Source: Sva-07 sp963828415
Lineage (GTDB): Bacteria > Actinomycetota > Acidimicrobiia > Acidimicrobiales > Ilumatobacteraceae
Assembly: GCA_963828415.1 (NCBI GenBank)
Contig: CAWHEI010000001.1
Span: 620,001 to 684,000, forward strand
Reading direction: 5' to 3'
Length of the DNA: 64,000 nucleotides
The notes beneath the pieces are model-generated. The model had not been told where the DNA came from. It made no database searches and was given only the letters and a program-made list of their open reading frames with translations. Positions within the stretch are counted from its first letter, which is position 1; each line of letters opens with the position of its first letter. Shown piece by piece: positions 1-9,426 of this stretch. The translations under genes were made by a program, and so were the position numbers.

Positions 1-3000
1 TGGGTGCCCCATCAACAGATCGCCTACCTCTGGCCGGCCGGTCCCTGGTACTGGCTGCTCGACACCGCCGGATTCCCCGACTGGGTCGCGCACCGCCTCT
101 GGATTGCGACGATCATGTTCGCGGCCGGCGCCGGCGTGCGATGGACGGCACGCATCCTCGGGCTCACACCGGGCGCAGCCCTCGTCGCCGCGCTCGTCTA
201 TCAACTGTCGCCCTTTCTTCTCGCCTACATTTCTCGAACATCGCTGCTCCTGCTCCCCTGGGCCGCACTCGGCTGGATCGTCGGGCTCACGATCCGTGCC
301 GGGGTGGCGAGCGCGGCAACCACCGACGCTCAGCGTTGGCGAGACCGGCTCAGCCGTTGGCGTGATCCGGCGGCGATCGCACTTGTGGTCGCCACGATCG
401 GCGCCGTCAACGCCACCGCCGTCGCGCTGATCATCCCGGCGCCGCTGCTCTGGCTCGTGCATGCGGCGTGGCAGCGGTCGGTGACGTGGCGCCAGGCCAC
501 CGCGACGGCACTACGCATCGGTGCGCTGTCGTTCGTCGTGTCGCTGTGGTGGATCGGCATGCTCGTCGTGCAGTCGCGACACGGCGCTCCCGTGCTCGAC
601 TTCTCCGAAACGCTCGAGGACGTCAGCAGGAACTCCACCGGCTCGGAAGTGCTGCGGATGCTCGGCTACTGGCTCTTCTACCAACGCGACCCGATCGGTC
701 CGACCACCACCGCCTCGCTGCCCTACCTGATCAGCCTGCGCACGTTGTTCGTCAGCTATCTGATCGTCCTGGTCGGGCTCGCCGGCCTGACGGTCGTGTC
801 GTGGTCGCAACGGCGATACGCGGCGATGCTGGTCGGCGTCGGCATCGTGCTCGCGGTCGGCGTTCACCCCATCGGCGCATCCTCACCGTTGATGTCGTTG
901 CTCACCAACGACGACGGATCGGGTCTGGCGCTCGCCTTGCGCAGCAGCACCCGAGCTGTGCCGGTGCTGCTCCTCGGCGTCGCCCTCGGCGCCGGCGCGC
1001 TCGCCGCCGCACTCCCCGCACGCCCGGTGACAGCAACCACACGGTCGCTGACGCCGCGCCGCCTGGCGATCGTCGCGATCGGGCTCCTGGCAGTGGTCAA
1101 CCTGCCGGTCCTGCATCAACGCGGCTTCGTCGACGAGGCCATCGATCGCAACCAGGACCCACCGACCTACTGGACCGATGCGGCCGACCGCATCGACGAA
1201 CGGGCCGACGGCACGCGCGTTCTCCAACTCCCCGGAGCGGAGTTCGGCAGCTTCCGCTGGGGACAGACGACCGATCAACCACTCGTCGGCCTCGGATCGA
1301 CACCGCTGGTCACCCGCGATCTGCTCCCGCTCGGTTCCGCTGCGGCCATGGACCTGCTCTTCGCACTCGACGACCGCGTCCAGGAGGGCACCATCGACCC
1401 GGATGCCGTCGCGCCCACGGCGCGGCTGTTGGGGGCGAACACGATCCTGCTCACCAACGACATGGCGTTCGAGCGGTACCGAACGGCACGCCCCGAGATC
1501 GTCGACGCGCTGCTGACCGGCAGCGACGTTGCAGGCCTGGTCGACGTCGAACGGCTGGGAGCGCCTGTCGTCAACCGCTCCGACTTCCCGATGATCGACC
1601 CCACGTCGTTGCTCGATGACCGAATCGGTCAGCCGATCAACCCGCTCACGTTGATCGGCGTCGACGACGCCCAACCCGTGGTCCGGGCAAAGACCGACTC
1701 GATCGTGTTGTCCGGCTCGGGAGACGGCATCGTCGATGCTGCGGCGAGCGGGCTGCTCGACGGCTCCGAGGCGATCCGCTACAGCGCATCGTTGACGTCC
1801 GACGAGCTGTCGCAGGCCGTCGCCGACGCCCAGATGGTGATCGTGACCGACTCGAACCGCGATCGAGCCCATCACTGGCGTGGATCGCAGGACGTGCACG
1901 GCCACACCGAACCGGGAGGCGCCGACGACGACGTCCTCGTGGCGACGGCGGCAGATCAGCGACTCGACCTCTTCGCCACCGACGACGCATCGATCCAGAC
2001 GATCGCCGTGCAGGACGGCCCGGTACGGGCGACGGCATCGTCGTACGGCGAACCGTTCGCCTACCGCCCCGAGGACCGTGCCGTGATGGCGATCGACGGC
2101 GACCGTGGCACTGCGTGGAGCGTCGCCGATCATGGGCAACCGGTCGGTGAGCGCATCCGTCTCGACGTCGACGAGCCGGGATCGGACACCGTCACCCTGC
2201 ACCAGATCCCACCCGATCCGGGCGGACGCGTGATCACCTCGGTCCGGCTCACCATCGACAACGAGGAGACCATCGATGTCGACCTCGGCGACGCCTCCCT
2301 CTCGACCGATGGGCAGGACGTGACTGCTGCATCGTTCTCCGCGATGCGCTCGCTCGAGATCGAGATCACCGGGGTGTCGCAAGGCGACCAGGCCGTGGCG
2401 GCATCGCGTTCCGGAGTTGGTTTCACGGAGATCGACCTCGGTCGCGGCCCGACAACAGAGCTGATCCGGGTGCCCATCGACGCGCTGTCGTCGGTCGACG
2501 ACGCACCGTTGGCCATCGTCCTCACGCGGTTGCGGACCGACCCCACCGACCCGTGGCGTTCTGATCCTGAACCGACACTGGTGCGCTCGATCCCGCTCGA
2601 CGAGCCCAGGCAATTCGACGCCGATGTCACGCTGCGTCTCGATCCCGATGCCGACGACGGCGCCATCGCTGCGTTGCTGAGGGCGTCGGGCCCACCCTCG
2701 ACGGCTTTCGCCGACCGGCGACTCGACGGTGCCGTCGAGGCACGCGGGGTGGCCGCCGTCGACGGCGAGCCCGACACCGCGTGGGTGACGCCCTTCGATG
2801 GTGCGATCGGCGCGATGCTCACCTTCGATGCGTCCGAACCCCTCCAGACACTCGAGTTGGTCCAGCCGACCGGCCAGTTCTCGCCGATCACCACGATCCG
2901 GGTCGGCAACGACGCGACGGGCTTCGACCTCCCCGTCCCGGCGCCCGATGCACTCGGTCGCAGCACCGTGCCACTGCCCGCGCCGCTCGCCGCCGGGCCG

Positions 3001-4101
3001 ACGACGCTCACGATCACCGGTATCGACGCACAGTCGACCATCGACCGCCGATACGGCGATGTCCTCACGCTTCCGGCCGGGATCGCCGAGCTGTCGGCGC
3101 CCGGAATCGCAACTGCCGGCGTCGATGCCGGCGCGTCGATCAGCTTCGACTGCGTCGACGATCTGCTCAGCGTCGACGGCGAGCCGATCCCGGTGTCGTT
3201 CTCGACGACCGCCGGGTCGCTGCTCTCCGGCGAAGCGATTTCGGCCGAGGTGTGCGACGGCCCGATTGCGTTCGATGCCGGCGACAACGTGCTCGCATCG
3301 GCCGCCCTCCCGACGGGTCCGCTGTCCGCGCTGTCGGTCGATCGGGTCGTGCTGCGCGACTCGACCCTCGATCCGACCATCCCGGCGGTCACACCGATCG
3401 GCGTGACCGTGCAGCGCAACGACGCTCGACATCGGACGGTGGTCGTCGACGCCTGTCCCGATGGGTGCTGGCTCGTGCTCGGCGAGGGCTACAACGACGC
3501 GTGGGCGGCGTCGGTTGGCGGCAGCGACCTGGGCGACCCCGTCCTCGTCGACGGCGGCTTCAACGGTTGGCGACTCGATCCGAGCGACGTCCCTGTGACC
3601 GTGGAGATGCGCTGGACCGCTCAGGGGCCGGTCACCTGGGGACTGACGATCGGCGTGCTCGCCTCGCTGTTGCTCGCGTTCGTCATCGCGTTGTCGAAGA
3701 AGGCTGCGTCGCCCGTGTTTGCATCGCCCGTGCTCGCCGCCGGCAGACGACCGTCCTCCATCAGAGCGGTCCCTGCGGCTGCGGTGCTGATCTCGGCGGC
3801 CGCACTGTTGATCGCGCCGATCTGGGGCCTCGTCGCCGTGGCGCCGGCGGCGTTGGCGCTCTGGGCCGGCCGGCGCCCGCGGCCGTGGCCGGCCAACCGA
3901 CCGCTCGAGCTCGTCGGGTTGACCACTGCGGCCGCTGTCGCCGTCAGCGCCGTGGTCATCGAACGAACCCAACGGCCGTATCCCAATGCTGGTTGGACCC
4001 TCGACTTCGACCAGCTCAACGGCCCCGCGATCTTCGCAATGCTCGTGCTGACCGTCGGCGCGATGTTCGGTCACGACGCCGAGGCGGAGACGAGGCCGTG
4101 A
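1..4101 (+). CDS. AftD-like alpha-(1->3)-arabinofuranosyltransferase, 5' end cut by window
   Basis: Large polytopic GT-C glycosyltransferase expected to transfer arabinofuranose from a decaprenyl-phosphate donor to an envelope glycan on the outer face of the membrane. The frame is open to base 1. Comparison with the paralog at 9427 suggests about 75 N-terminal residues lie outside the window; the GTG at 4 is internal (VPHQ..AYLWPAGP matches VPHQ..GYLFPLGP). What is seen: multiple membrane segments in the first ~370 residues, two F5/8C-like carbohydrate-binding segments (around visible residues 677 and 905, each with an A-x-DGD/E-x-x-TAW core), and C-terminal membrane segments from ~1215. The next gene starts inside its stop (GTGA). 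The family call is strong; acceptor and linkage are inferred. Confidence 0.82.
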   Translation, partial: WVPHQQIAYLWPAGPWYWLLDTAGFPDWVAHRLWIATIMFAAGAGVRWTARILGLTPGAALVAALVYQLSPFLLAYISRTSLLLLPWAALGWIVGLTIRAGVASAATTDAQRWRDRLSRWRDPAAIALVVATIGAVNATAVALIIPAPLLWLVHAAWQRSVTWRQATATALRIGALSFVVSLWWIGMLVVQSRHGAPVLDFSETLEDVSRNSTGSEVLRMLGYWLFYQRDPIGPTTTASLPYLISLRTLFVSYLIVLVGLAGLTVVSWSQRRYAAMLVGVGIVLAVGVHPIGASSPLMSLLTNDDGSGLALALRSSTRAVPVLLLGVALGAGALAAALPARPVTATTRSLTPRRLAIVAIGLLAVVNLPVLHQRGFVDEAIDRNQDPPTYWTDAADRIDERADGTRVLQLPGAEFGSFRWGQTTDQPLVGLGSTPLVTRDLLPLGSAAAMDLLFALDDRVQEGTIDPDAVAPTARLLGANTILLTNDMAFERYRTARPEIVDALLTGSDVAGLVDVERLGAPVVNRSDFPMIDPTSLLDDRIGQPINPLTLIGVDDAQPVVRAKTDSIVLSGSGDGIVDAAASGLLDGSEAIRYSASLTSDELSQAVADAQMVIVTDSNRDRAHHWRGSQDVHGHTEPGGADDDVLVATAADQRLDLFATDDASIQTIAVQDGPVRATASSYGEPFAYRPEDRAVMAIDGDRGTAWSVADHGQPVGERIRLDVDEPGSDTVTLHQIPPDPGGRVITSVRLTIDNEETIDVDLGDASLSTDGQDVTAASFSAMRSLEIEITGVSQGDQAVAASRSGVGFTEIDLGRGPTTELIRVPIDALSSVDDAPLAIVLTRLRTDPTDPWRSDPEPTLVRSIPLDEPRQFDADVTLRLDPDADDGAIAALLRASGPPSTAFADRRLDGAVEARGVAAVDGEPDTAWVTPFDGAIGAMLTFDASEPLQTLELVQPTGQFSPITTIRVGNDATGFDLPVPAPDALGRSTVPLPAPLAAGPTTLTITGIDAQSTIDRRYGDVLTLPAGIAELSAPGIATAGVDAGASISFDCVDDLLSVDGEPIPVSFSTTAGSLLSGEAISAEVCDGPIAFDAGDNVLASAALPTGPLSALSVDRVVLRDSTLDPTIPAVTPIGVTVQRNDARHRTVVVDACPDGCWLVLGEGYNDAWAASVGGSDLGDPVLVDGGFNGWRLDPSDVPVTVEMRWTAQGPVTWGLTIGVLASLLLAFVIALSKKAASPVFASPVLAAGRRPSSIRAVPAAAVLISAAALLIAPIWGLVAVAPAALALWAGRRPRPWPANRPLELVGLTTAAAVAVSAVVIERTQRPYPNAGWTLDFDQLNGPAIFAMLVLTVGAMFGHDAEAETRP

Positions 4102-6134
4102 GTGCGGCATCGTCCCCCGAGTTCACCCGCGAGCGGATGGGCCATGTGCCGGCCCTCGACGGCATCCGCGGTCTCGCTGTGCTCGCCGTCATCGCGCACC
4201 ATCTCGGTCACCTTCGCGGCGGCTACCTCGGAGTCGACGCGTTCTTCGTGCTCTCAGGATTCCTGATCACGGGGCTGCTCGTCGACGAGGTCCGCTTCGG
4301 TTCCGGCGGTTCCGGCTCCGGCGGTGGCCGCATCGACCTGGGCCGATTCTGGACCCGACGCGTCAAGCGGCTGTTCCCGGCGCTGGCACTCGTGGTCGTG
4401 GTCGTCGTGATCGTCGAGTCGTTCATCGTCTCCGACCCTCGAGCGTCGATGCGACGCGAGGTCCTGTCCGCGTTGCTGTACGTCTACAACTGGAACGCGC
4501 TGGCCGACAACATCGACTACTGGAGTTCGTTCGCGTCGCCGTCTCCATTGCAACACATGTGGTCGCTCGCGATCGAGGAGCAGTTCTACCTCGTGTGGCC
4601 ACTCGTCGTCGTTGCGGTGATCTGGTGGGTCCGACGGCGTGCGGCCGGTCGGGCGCCGAACGGCCGTCCAGACGGAGCCGCGTGGATCGACCGGTCGGTC
4701 GTTGCCATCGGCGTGACCGCTGCGGTGCTCGCGGTCACATCGGTGGTCGTCGCCCAGATCGTGCACGATCCCGAAAACCTGTTGCGCGTCTACTACGGCA
4801 CCGACACCCGCATCGCTGCGATCCTCTTCGGAGCGATTGCGGCCGTGGTGATCCGGCTGCGCCGCCCGCTCTCGGTGCGTGGTCAACGAATCGCCGGGTT
4901 CGTCGGTCTGGCACTGCTGGTCCCACTCGCCGTTGCGTGGGTCGCCCTGGACGGCACATCCGCTGTGCTGTACCGCGGCGGGCTGGTTGCCACCGGAATC
5001 GGCGTCACCCTCGTGGTCACCGCCTGCGTGGTCGCACCCTCGTCGCTGCTCAACCGCGCCATGTCGGTCGCCCCGTTGCGCTGGGCCGGGCTCGTCAGCT
5101 ACGGGCTGTACCTGTGGCACTGGCCCATCATCGTGTGGGTCGACCAGGAGCGCACCGGACTCGACGGTCTCAGTCTGCTCGCGTTGCGAATCGCCCTCAC
5201 GCTCGGCATCACGATCGCGTCCTACGTCTTCGTCGAGCAGCCGGTCCGGACGTCGAGCATCGGCAAGGGCCGGTCGGCGGGTTTGGCGCTCGCCACGCTC
5301 GTTGCACTGATCGCGTTCACCGTCGTGGCGGTCCCCGGCGGCCGCGTCGACCAGCCGACCGCCGGTACCCGGTCGACCGTCCCGATTCCCCCACCGCCGG
5401 CCACTTCCAACGAAGCGAACGACGTCGCGACGAGTACTCCAGACAACACCGTCACCGAGAACCGCCCACTCGAACGCCTCATGGTCGTCGGAGACTCAGG
5501 GGCTTACTTCATCGGCGAGGCGCTCGTCGAGTCGTCCGGCGACGACACCATCGTGCTGCCCCGAGGAGTGGTCGGCTGTGGCATCGCCAACATCGGCGGT
5601 GGCGCCTGGACCGACGATGGAACGTTCCTGCCCGATCCAGCCGGCTGCGAGAACTGGCCAACGGAGTGGGCGTCCGACGTCGCTGCGTTCGAACCCGACC
5701 ACGTCCTGCTGGTGCTGAGTTGGCCCGGAATCGGTGACCGCGAGATCGACGGCGTGCGTCGACATCCCTGCGAGCCGGAGTTCGACGAGATGTACGCCGA
5801 GCGGGTCTCTCTCGCCGTCGAGACGGCCGGCTCGACGGGTGCCGATGTCGTCGTGGCGACCGCGCCGTATTATGTCGGCGCCGGGAGCGACACGCTTCCG
5901 CAGGACCGCATCGACTGCCTCAATCGCGTGATGACCTCGACCGCACTCGCCAACGGAGGCGCCGTACTCGAACTCGCCGAGTGGACCTGCCCGGACGGTG
6001 AGTGTCGTCTGTCCCTCAACGGCGAAACCCTTCGCCCGGACGGCCTCCATTTCGACGGAGCGGGTGGGCAGATCGCAGCGGACTGGATCCTCGAGCAGCT
6101 GAGATCAGGCCTGCTCACCACGGGTACGGACTGA
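4098..6134 (+). CDS. OafA/OatA-type membrane acyltransferase with C-terminal SGNH-like domain
   Basis: 678 aa. The N-terminal acyltransferase-3 domain (about residues 15-400, some ten membrane helices) carries the hallmark PALDGIRGLAVLAVI start, a histidine pair in the first helix (AHHLGH) and YLGVDAFFVLSGFLIT. After a Pro/Thr-rich linker (about 425-455) comes an SGNH-like domain with a GDS motif near residue 462 and an LHF motif near 649. Such enzymes carry an acyl group across the membrane and transfer it to a surface sugar or peptidoglycan. The GTG start overlaps the previous stop by 4 nt, so it is translationally coupled to the AftD-like gene. Oddity: a Gly/Ser-rich insert (about residues 68-77) in the first cytoplasmic loop, absent from the next gene. 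The acceptor is unknown. Confidence 0.88.
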   Translation: MSAASSPEFTRERMGHVPALDGIRGLAVLAVIAHHLGHLRGGYLGVDAFFVLSGFLITGLLVDEVRFGSGGSGSGGGRIDLGRFWTRRVKRLFPALALVVVVVVIVESFIVSDPRASMRREVLSALLYVYNWNALADNIDYWSSFASPSPLQHMWSLAIEEQFYLVWPLVVVAVIWWVRRRAAGRAPNGRPDGAAWIDRSVVAIGVTAAVLAVTSVVVAQIVHDPENLLRVYYGTDTRIAAILFGAIAAVVIRLRRPLSVRGQRIAGFVGLALLVPLAVAWVALDGTSAVLYRGGLVATGIGVTLVVTACVVAPSSLLNRAMSVAPLRWAGLVSYGLYLWHWPIIVWVDQERTGLDGLSLLALRIALTLGITIASYVFVEQPVRTSSIGKGRSAGLALATLVALIAFTVVAVPGGRVDQPTAGTRSTVPIPPPPATSNEANDVATSTPDNTVTENRPLERLMVVGDSGAYFIGEALVESSGDDTIVLPRGVVGCGIANIGGGAWTDDGTFLPDPAGCENWPTEWASDVAAFEPDHVLLVLSWPGIGDREIDGVRRHPCEPEFDEMYAERVSLAVETAGSTGADVVVATAPYYVGAGSDTLPQDRIDCLNRVMTSTALANGGAVLELAEWTCPDGECRLSLNGETLRPDGLHFDGAGGQIAADWILEQLRSGLLTTGTD

Positions 6135-6137
6135 GCA

Positions 6138-8147
6138 GTGGCGACCGAACGCCTCTCGTATCTCCCGGCGCTCGATGGCCTCCGCGCTGTCGCGGTCACG
6201 TTCGTGGTCGTGTACCACCTCGAGTTCGGCTGGGCCCGGGGCGGATTCCTCGGCGTCGATCTCTTCTTCGTCATCTCGGGATTCCTGATCACGACCCTGT
6301 TGATCCAGGAACACGACAACGCCGGTCGGATCTCTCTCGGCTCGTTCTGGACCCGACGATTCCGGCGTCTCGTGCCGCCGCTCGTGATCATGACCGCCGC
6401 CACCGTCGCAGCGACGCGACTGTTCGGACTTCCCGAGCAGTGGGCAGCGATCCGATGGGACGCCGCGGCCGCAGTCGGCTACGTCGCCAACTGGCGTTTC
6501 GTGTTCGCCGATCAGAGCTACTTCGAGACGCTGCTCGGCCCCAGCCCATTGCGTCACACGTGGTCGCTTGCCGTCGAGGAGCAGTGGTACGTCCTGTGGC
6601 CTGCCGTCGTTGTGGGCCTGCTGCTGCTCGCAACTCGTTCGGCCTGGAGCCGGTGGGCGCCGATCGCGCTCATCGCCGTCGGAGCGGTCGGGTCGGCGAT
6701 CCTGATGGCGGCGCTCTACGACCCCGCCGATCCGACACGCGTCTACTTCGGGACCGACACCCGCGCTCAGCAGCTCCTCGTCGGCGCCGGATTGGCCTGG
6801 TTGATGTCGAGATATCGCCTCCCGAATTCTTCGGCAAGCGGCCGCTCGCGCGGCGCCATGGTCGCCCTCGCATTCGCCGTCTTCGTAGCGATCGCGGCGA
6901 CGACCTCCGACGAGGCCCCGTGGCTGTACCACGGCGGATTCCTCGCGATTTCGGTGTTGTGCGCGGTGATCGTGTGGGCGGTCGCTCACAACGACGGCCC
7001 GCTTCCGTGGCTGGGCGTCGGCCCGTTGGTCTGGGTGGGGACCCGGTCGTACGGCATCTACCTGTGGCACTGGCCGGTGATCGTGTTCGTCGGTCCGGCC
7101 ATGGGGATCGAGCTGTCCCGATACCCGCTCGCTGCGCTGCAAGTGGTGATCGCAGTCGCGCTGGCCGAACTCAGCTTCCGGCTCGTCGAGCGACCGGTTC
7201 GCATCTCGAAGCTGCGTCCCGGCTTCCTCATCGGTGGCTGGACAGCGGTCTCCGCCATCACGGCGCTCGTGGCGGTGCTGATCCTCGTGCCACCGCAGGG
7301 CCGGTCCCTGAACGCCGAGGTCATCCGACCGGATCCGACGACGACCACCAGCACGACCACGCCTGCCCCCACGAGGCCGGGGACTGCGACGTCACCCACC
7401 GTCGCGACGACGGTTGCCCCGCAACCGACGACGGTGCTGCTGCTCGGCGATTCCACCGCCGTGTCGCTGATGGAACGACGGTCGATCGACTTCGGGCCGA
7501 GCTGGAACGTGCAGGCCTCGGCGCGCGTCGGCTGCTCGTTCGTGGTCGGCAACCCCATCGACGTCGGCGCCACCTTCGCCATCACGCAGGGCGAGGAGTG
7601 CGGCCAGTGGCGTACCGAATGGTCCGATGCGTTCGCTCAGGTCCGACCGGACGTCGCCGTCGTGATGATCGGCGCATGGGAAGTCCTCGACCACAACGTC
7701 GAGGGCGGAGTCATCCGGTTCCCCGATCCCGCCTGGTACGACCTCGTGCGCACCGCGATCGGCGAGGCCATCTCGATCGCCGGCACCGACGACACGCCGG
7801 TCGTACTGCTCACGCTGCCGTGCATGCAGCAGTCGACCGACTCCGACTTTCCCGCCCAAGCTCGAAACGACGACGTCCGCGTCGCCGCGTTCAACGATCT
7901 GCTGCGCGAAGCGGCAGCGGCCGATCCGAACGTCTCGGTCATCGAACTCCACGATCGGCTCTGCCCCGACGGCGTGTTCCTCGCCGAGGTCGACGGCGCA
8001 CCGCTGCGCTACGACGGTGTCCACGTGACGCCGGAGGGAGCGAACTACGTGTGGCCGTGGCTCCTCGATGAGCTCAGCTCGATGCTGCTGGAGCCGGTGC
8101 CCGACGAAGCCGAGCCAGCAGCGATGAGCCGATCGACTCCAGGGTGA
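6138..8147 (+). CDS. OafA/OatA-type membrane acyltransferase with C-terminal SGNH-like domain
   Basis: 669 aa paralog of the preceding gene, starting with GTG 3 nt after its stop. It has the same build: LPALDGLRAVAVTFVVVYH in the first helix, FLGVDLFFVISGFLIT, about ten membrane segments to residue ~390, a Thr/Pro-rich linker (about 395-432), then an SGNH-like domain with LLLGDS near 435 and a DGVH motif near 626. The predicted role is O-acylation of an extracytoplasmic glycan; the tandem with its neighbour suggests two positions or two acceptors on the same polymer. Its last 74 bases overlap the convergent glycosyltransferase on the other strand. The family is certain; the substrate is unknown. 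Confidence 0.87.
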   Translation: MATERLSYLPALDGLRAVAVTFVVVYHLEFGWARGGFLGVDLFFVISGFLITTLLIQEHDNAGRISLGSFWTRRFRRLVPPLVIMTAATVAATRLFGLPEQWAAIRWDAAAAVGYVANWRFVFADQSYFETLLGPSPLRHTWSLAVEEQWYVLWPAVVVGLLLLATRSAWSRWAPIALIAVGAVGSAILMAALYDPADPTRVYFGTDTRAQQLLVGAGLAWLMSRYRLPNSSASGRSRGAMVALAFAVFVAIAATTSDEAPWLYHGGFLAISVLCAVIVWAVAHNDGPLPWLGVGPLVWVGTRSYGIYLWHWPVIVFVGPAMGIELSRYPLAALQVVIAVALAELSFRLVERPVRISKLRPGFLIGGWTAVSAITALVAVLILVPPQGRSLNAEVIRPDPTTTTSTTTPAPTRPGTATSPTVATTVAPQPTTVLLLGDSTAVSLMERRSIDFGPSWNVQASARVGCSFVVGNPIDVGATFAITQGEECGQWRTEWSDAFAQVRPDVAVVMIGAWEVLDHNVEGGVIRFPDPAWYDLVRTAIGEAISIAGTDDTPVVLLTLPCMQQSTDSDFPAQARNDDVRVAAFNDLLREAAAADPNVSVIELHDRLCPDGVFLAEVDGAPLRYDGVHVTPEGANYVWPWLLDELSSMLLEPVPDEAEPAAMSRSTPG

Positions 8148-9345
8148 TCGCGGCGCCGAGGACGATCACCACCTCGGCGGGGATGCGGAAGCGTGGGATG
8201 CCGTAGAACGCGGCGATCACCAGCACGGAGAGCGCTGCGGTCACCAACGCCGGCCAACGAGGCTGTCGGCTCGGCCAGCGCCACCATCCCCACACTGCGA
8301 GCGGGGTGAGGATCCAGTACTGCCACAGTGCGATGTTGCTCGCCCACTTCTCACGACCCTCTCCCGTGTTCAGCCAGGTGGTTCCATTCGTGTCCCAGAC
8401 ACTGAGTCCGCGCCCGAGTCGGGCCGCCACGACTCCGGGGATCTCGCCGCGGTTCTCGGCGATGAAGTCGAAGGCGTAATCGCGATAGAGCGCCGAGCGC
8501 TCCGACTGGTCGGCGTCGGGTGGCACGACGACCAGGTCAGTGCACTGCAACGCCCAGAACCCCTTGCCCGACCCGAAGTACGAGTCAGGACAGTTCGCCC
8601 CGATCAGCGTCAAGCCATCCTGCGTCGAGATCACCGTCGTCTCCTCGAAACGGACCTGATTGCGAACCACCCACGGCGCCAGGACGAGCACGCACACTCC
8701 CGCAGCGGCGGCGAGGTGTCGCAGGCGGGTCGACCACGCGGTTGGATCGTGCACGATCAGCGTGAGCGGCACGACGACCAGCGGCCCCAGCAACAACAGT
8801 TCGGCCCGGGCGAGCCCGGCCAACCCGAGGGCGACGCCGATCGCAACGGCCGACCAAGTGCTGCGGCGAAGGTCGTACACGTAGACCGCGAGGAGCACGG
8901 CGACGACACCCGCTGCCGCGAACGTCTCGGACATCAGCAATCCGTCGTTGATCCACAGGTTTGCGTAGATCGCAGCGACCGCTGCCGCGACGAGCGCGAT
9001 GCGACGACCGAACAACCACCGAGCCAGCAGTCCGATGCCGACCACCACGAGCATGCCGTAGACGGCCATCAGCAGACGCTGGACCAGGAACGGGTTGTCG
9101 TCGGACCACGACACCGGCGCCAGGAGCAGCGCAGTCAGCGGCGCATGGTCGGCCGCGAAGCGTCCGTCGACGAAGGGGTCGGCGAACCAGCGCCCGTTGG
9201 CGATCATCACCGCCTGGTACGAGTAGTAGATCTGGTCGCCGAGCAGTTCCTCGCCGCGTTTGGCGCCGAGCACGTAGGTGACACGGAGCAAGCCGGCGAA
9301 ACCCACGATGGCTGCGAACGCAAGACGGAATGTGCGACGACTCAT
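8074..9345 (-). CDS. GT39/ArnT-like polyprenyl-phosphate-dependent glycosyltransferase (GT-C)
   Basis: 423 aa membrane protein with about ten hydrophobic segments. Near residue 37 it has the GT-C acidic motif GDQIYY, and near 67 it has DHAPLTALLLAP, the first-loop arrangement seen in dolichyl-phosphate-mannose and ArnT-type enzymes that use lipid-linked sugars outside the membrane. The ATG at 9345 faces the AftD-like gene at 9427 across 81 bp. It is the only minus-strand gene in the first 14 kb, and its 3' end overlaps the acyltransferase by 74 nt. The sugar donor could be the polyprenol-phosphate sugar made by the Ppm1-like product nearby; this is inference. Confidence 0.78.
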   Translation of the reverse strand: MSRRTFRLAFAAIVGFAGLLRVTYVLGAKRGEELLGDQIYYSYQAVMIANGRWFADPFVDGRFAADHAPLTALLLAPVSWSDDNPFLVQRLLMAVYGMLVVVGIGLLARWLFGRRIALVAAAVAAIYANLWINDGLLMSETFAAAGVVAVLLAVYVYDLRRSTWSAVAIGVALGLAGLARAELLLLGPLVVVPLTLIVHDPTAWSTRLRHLAAAAGVCVLVLAPWVVRNQVRFEETTVISTQDGLTLIGANCPDSYFGSGKGFWALQCTDLVVVPPDADQSERSALYRDYAFDFIAENRGEIPGVVAARLGRGLSVWDTNGTTWLNTGEGREKWASNIALWQYWILTPLAVWGWWRWPSRQPRWPALVTAALSVLVIAAFYGIPRFRIPAEVVIVLGAAITLESIGSSLLARLRRAPAPAASS

Positions 9346-9413
9346 CTCAGTCGCTTCGCGAGCGAAGACCTTGCCGTGGCGCTGGGATCATCGAGATCGG
9401 ACGATAACCCCTG

Positions 9414-9419
9414 TACCTT
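9414..9419 (+). promoter_or_regulatory. TAnnnT -10 element, leaderless start of AftD-like gene
   Basis: TACCTT ends 7 nt before the ATG at 9427, with a weak -35-like TCGAGA 17 nt upstream and no Shine-Dalgarno sequence. The spacing suits transcription starting at the A of the start codon. Confidence 0.5.
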
Positions 9420-9426
9420 CGCAGCG

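Noticed and set aside
2781..4097. A 439-codon N-terminal extension of the first acyltransferase
   Set aside because: It overlaps the AftD-like gene in another frame, is Arg-rich, and the conserved acyltransferase start lies just after the GTG at 4098.
883..4110. A 1,075-codon open frame on the minus strand
   Set aside because: It lies opposite the AftD-like gene, is extremely Arg/Gly/Asp-rich, has no recognisable motif and is an expected by-product of high GC at third codon positions.
8716..9426. An extension of the second AftD-like gene upstream into the GT-C gene
   Set aside because: The extension is low-complexity and antisense to a real gene; the ATG at 9427 has a -10 element at the right distance and matches the family N-terminus.
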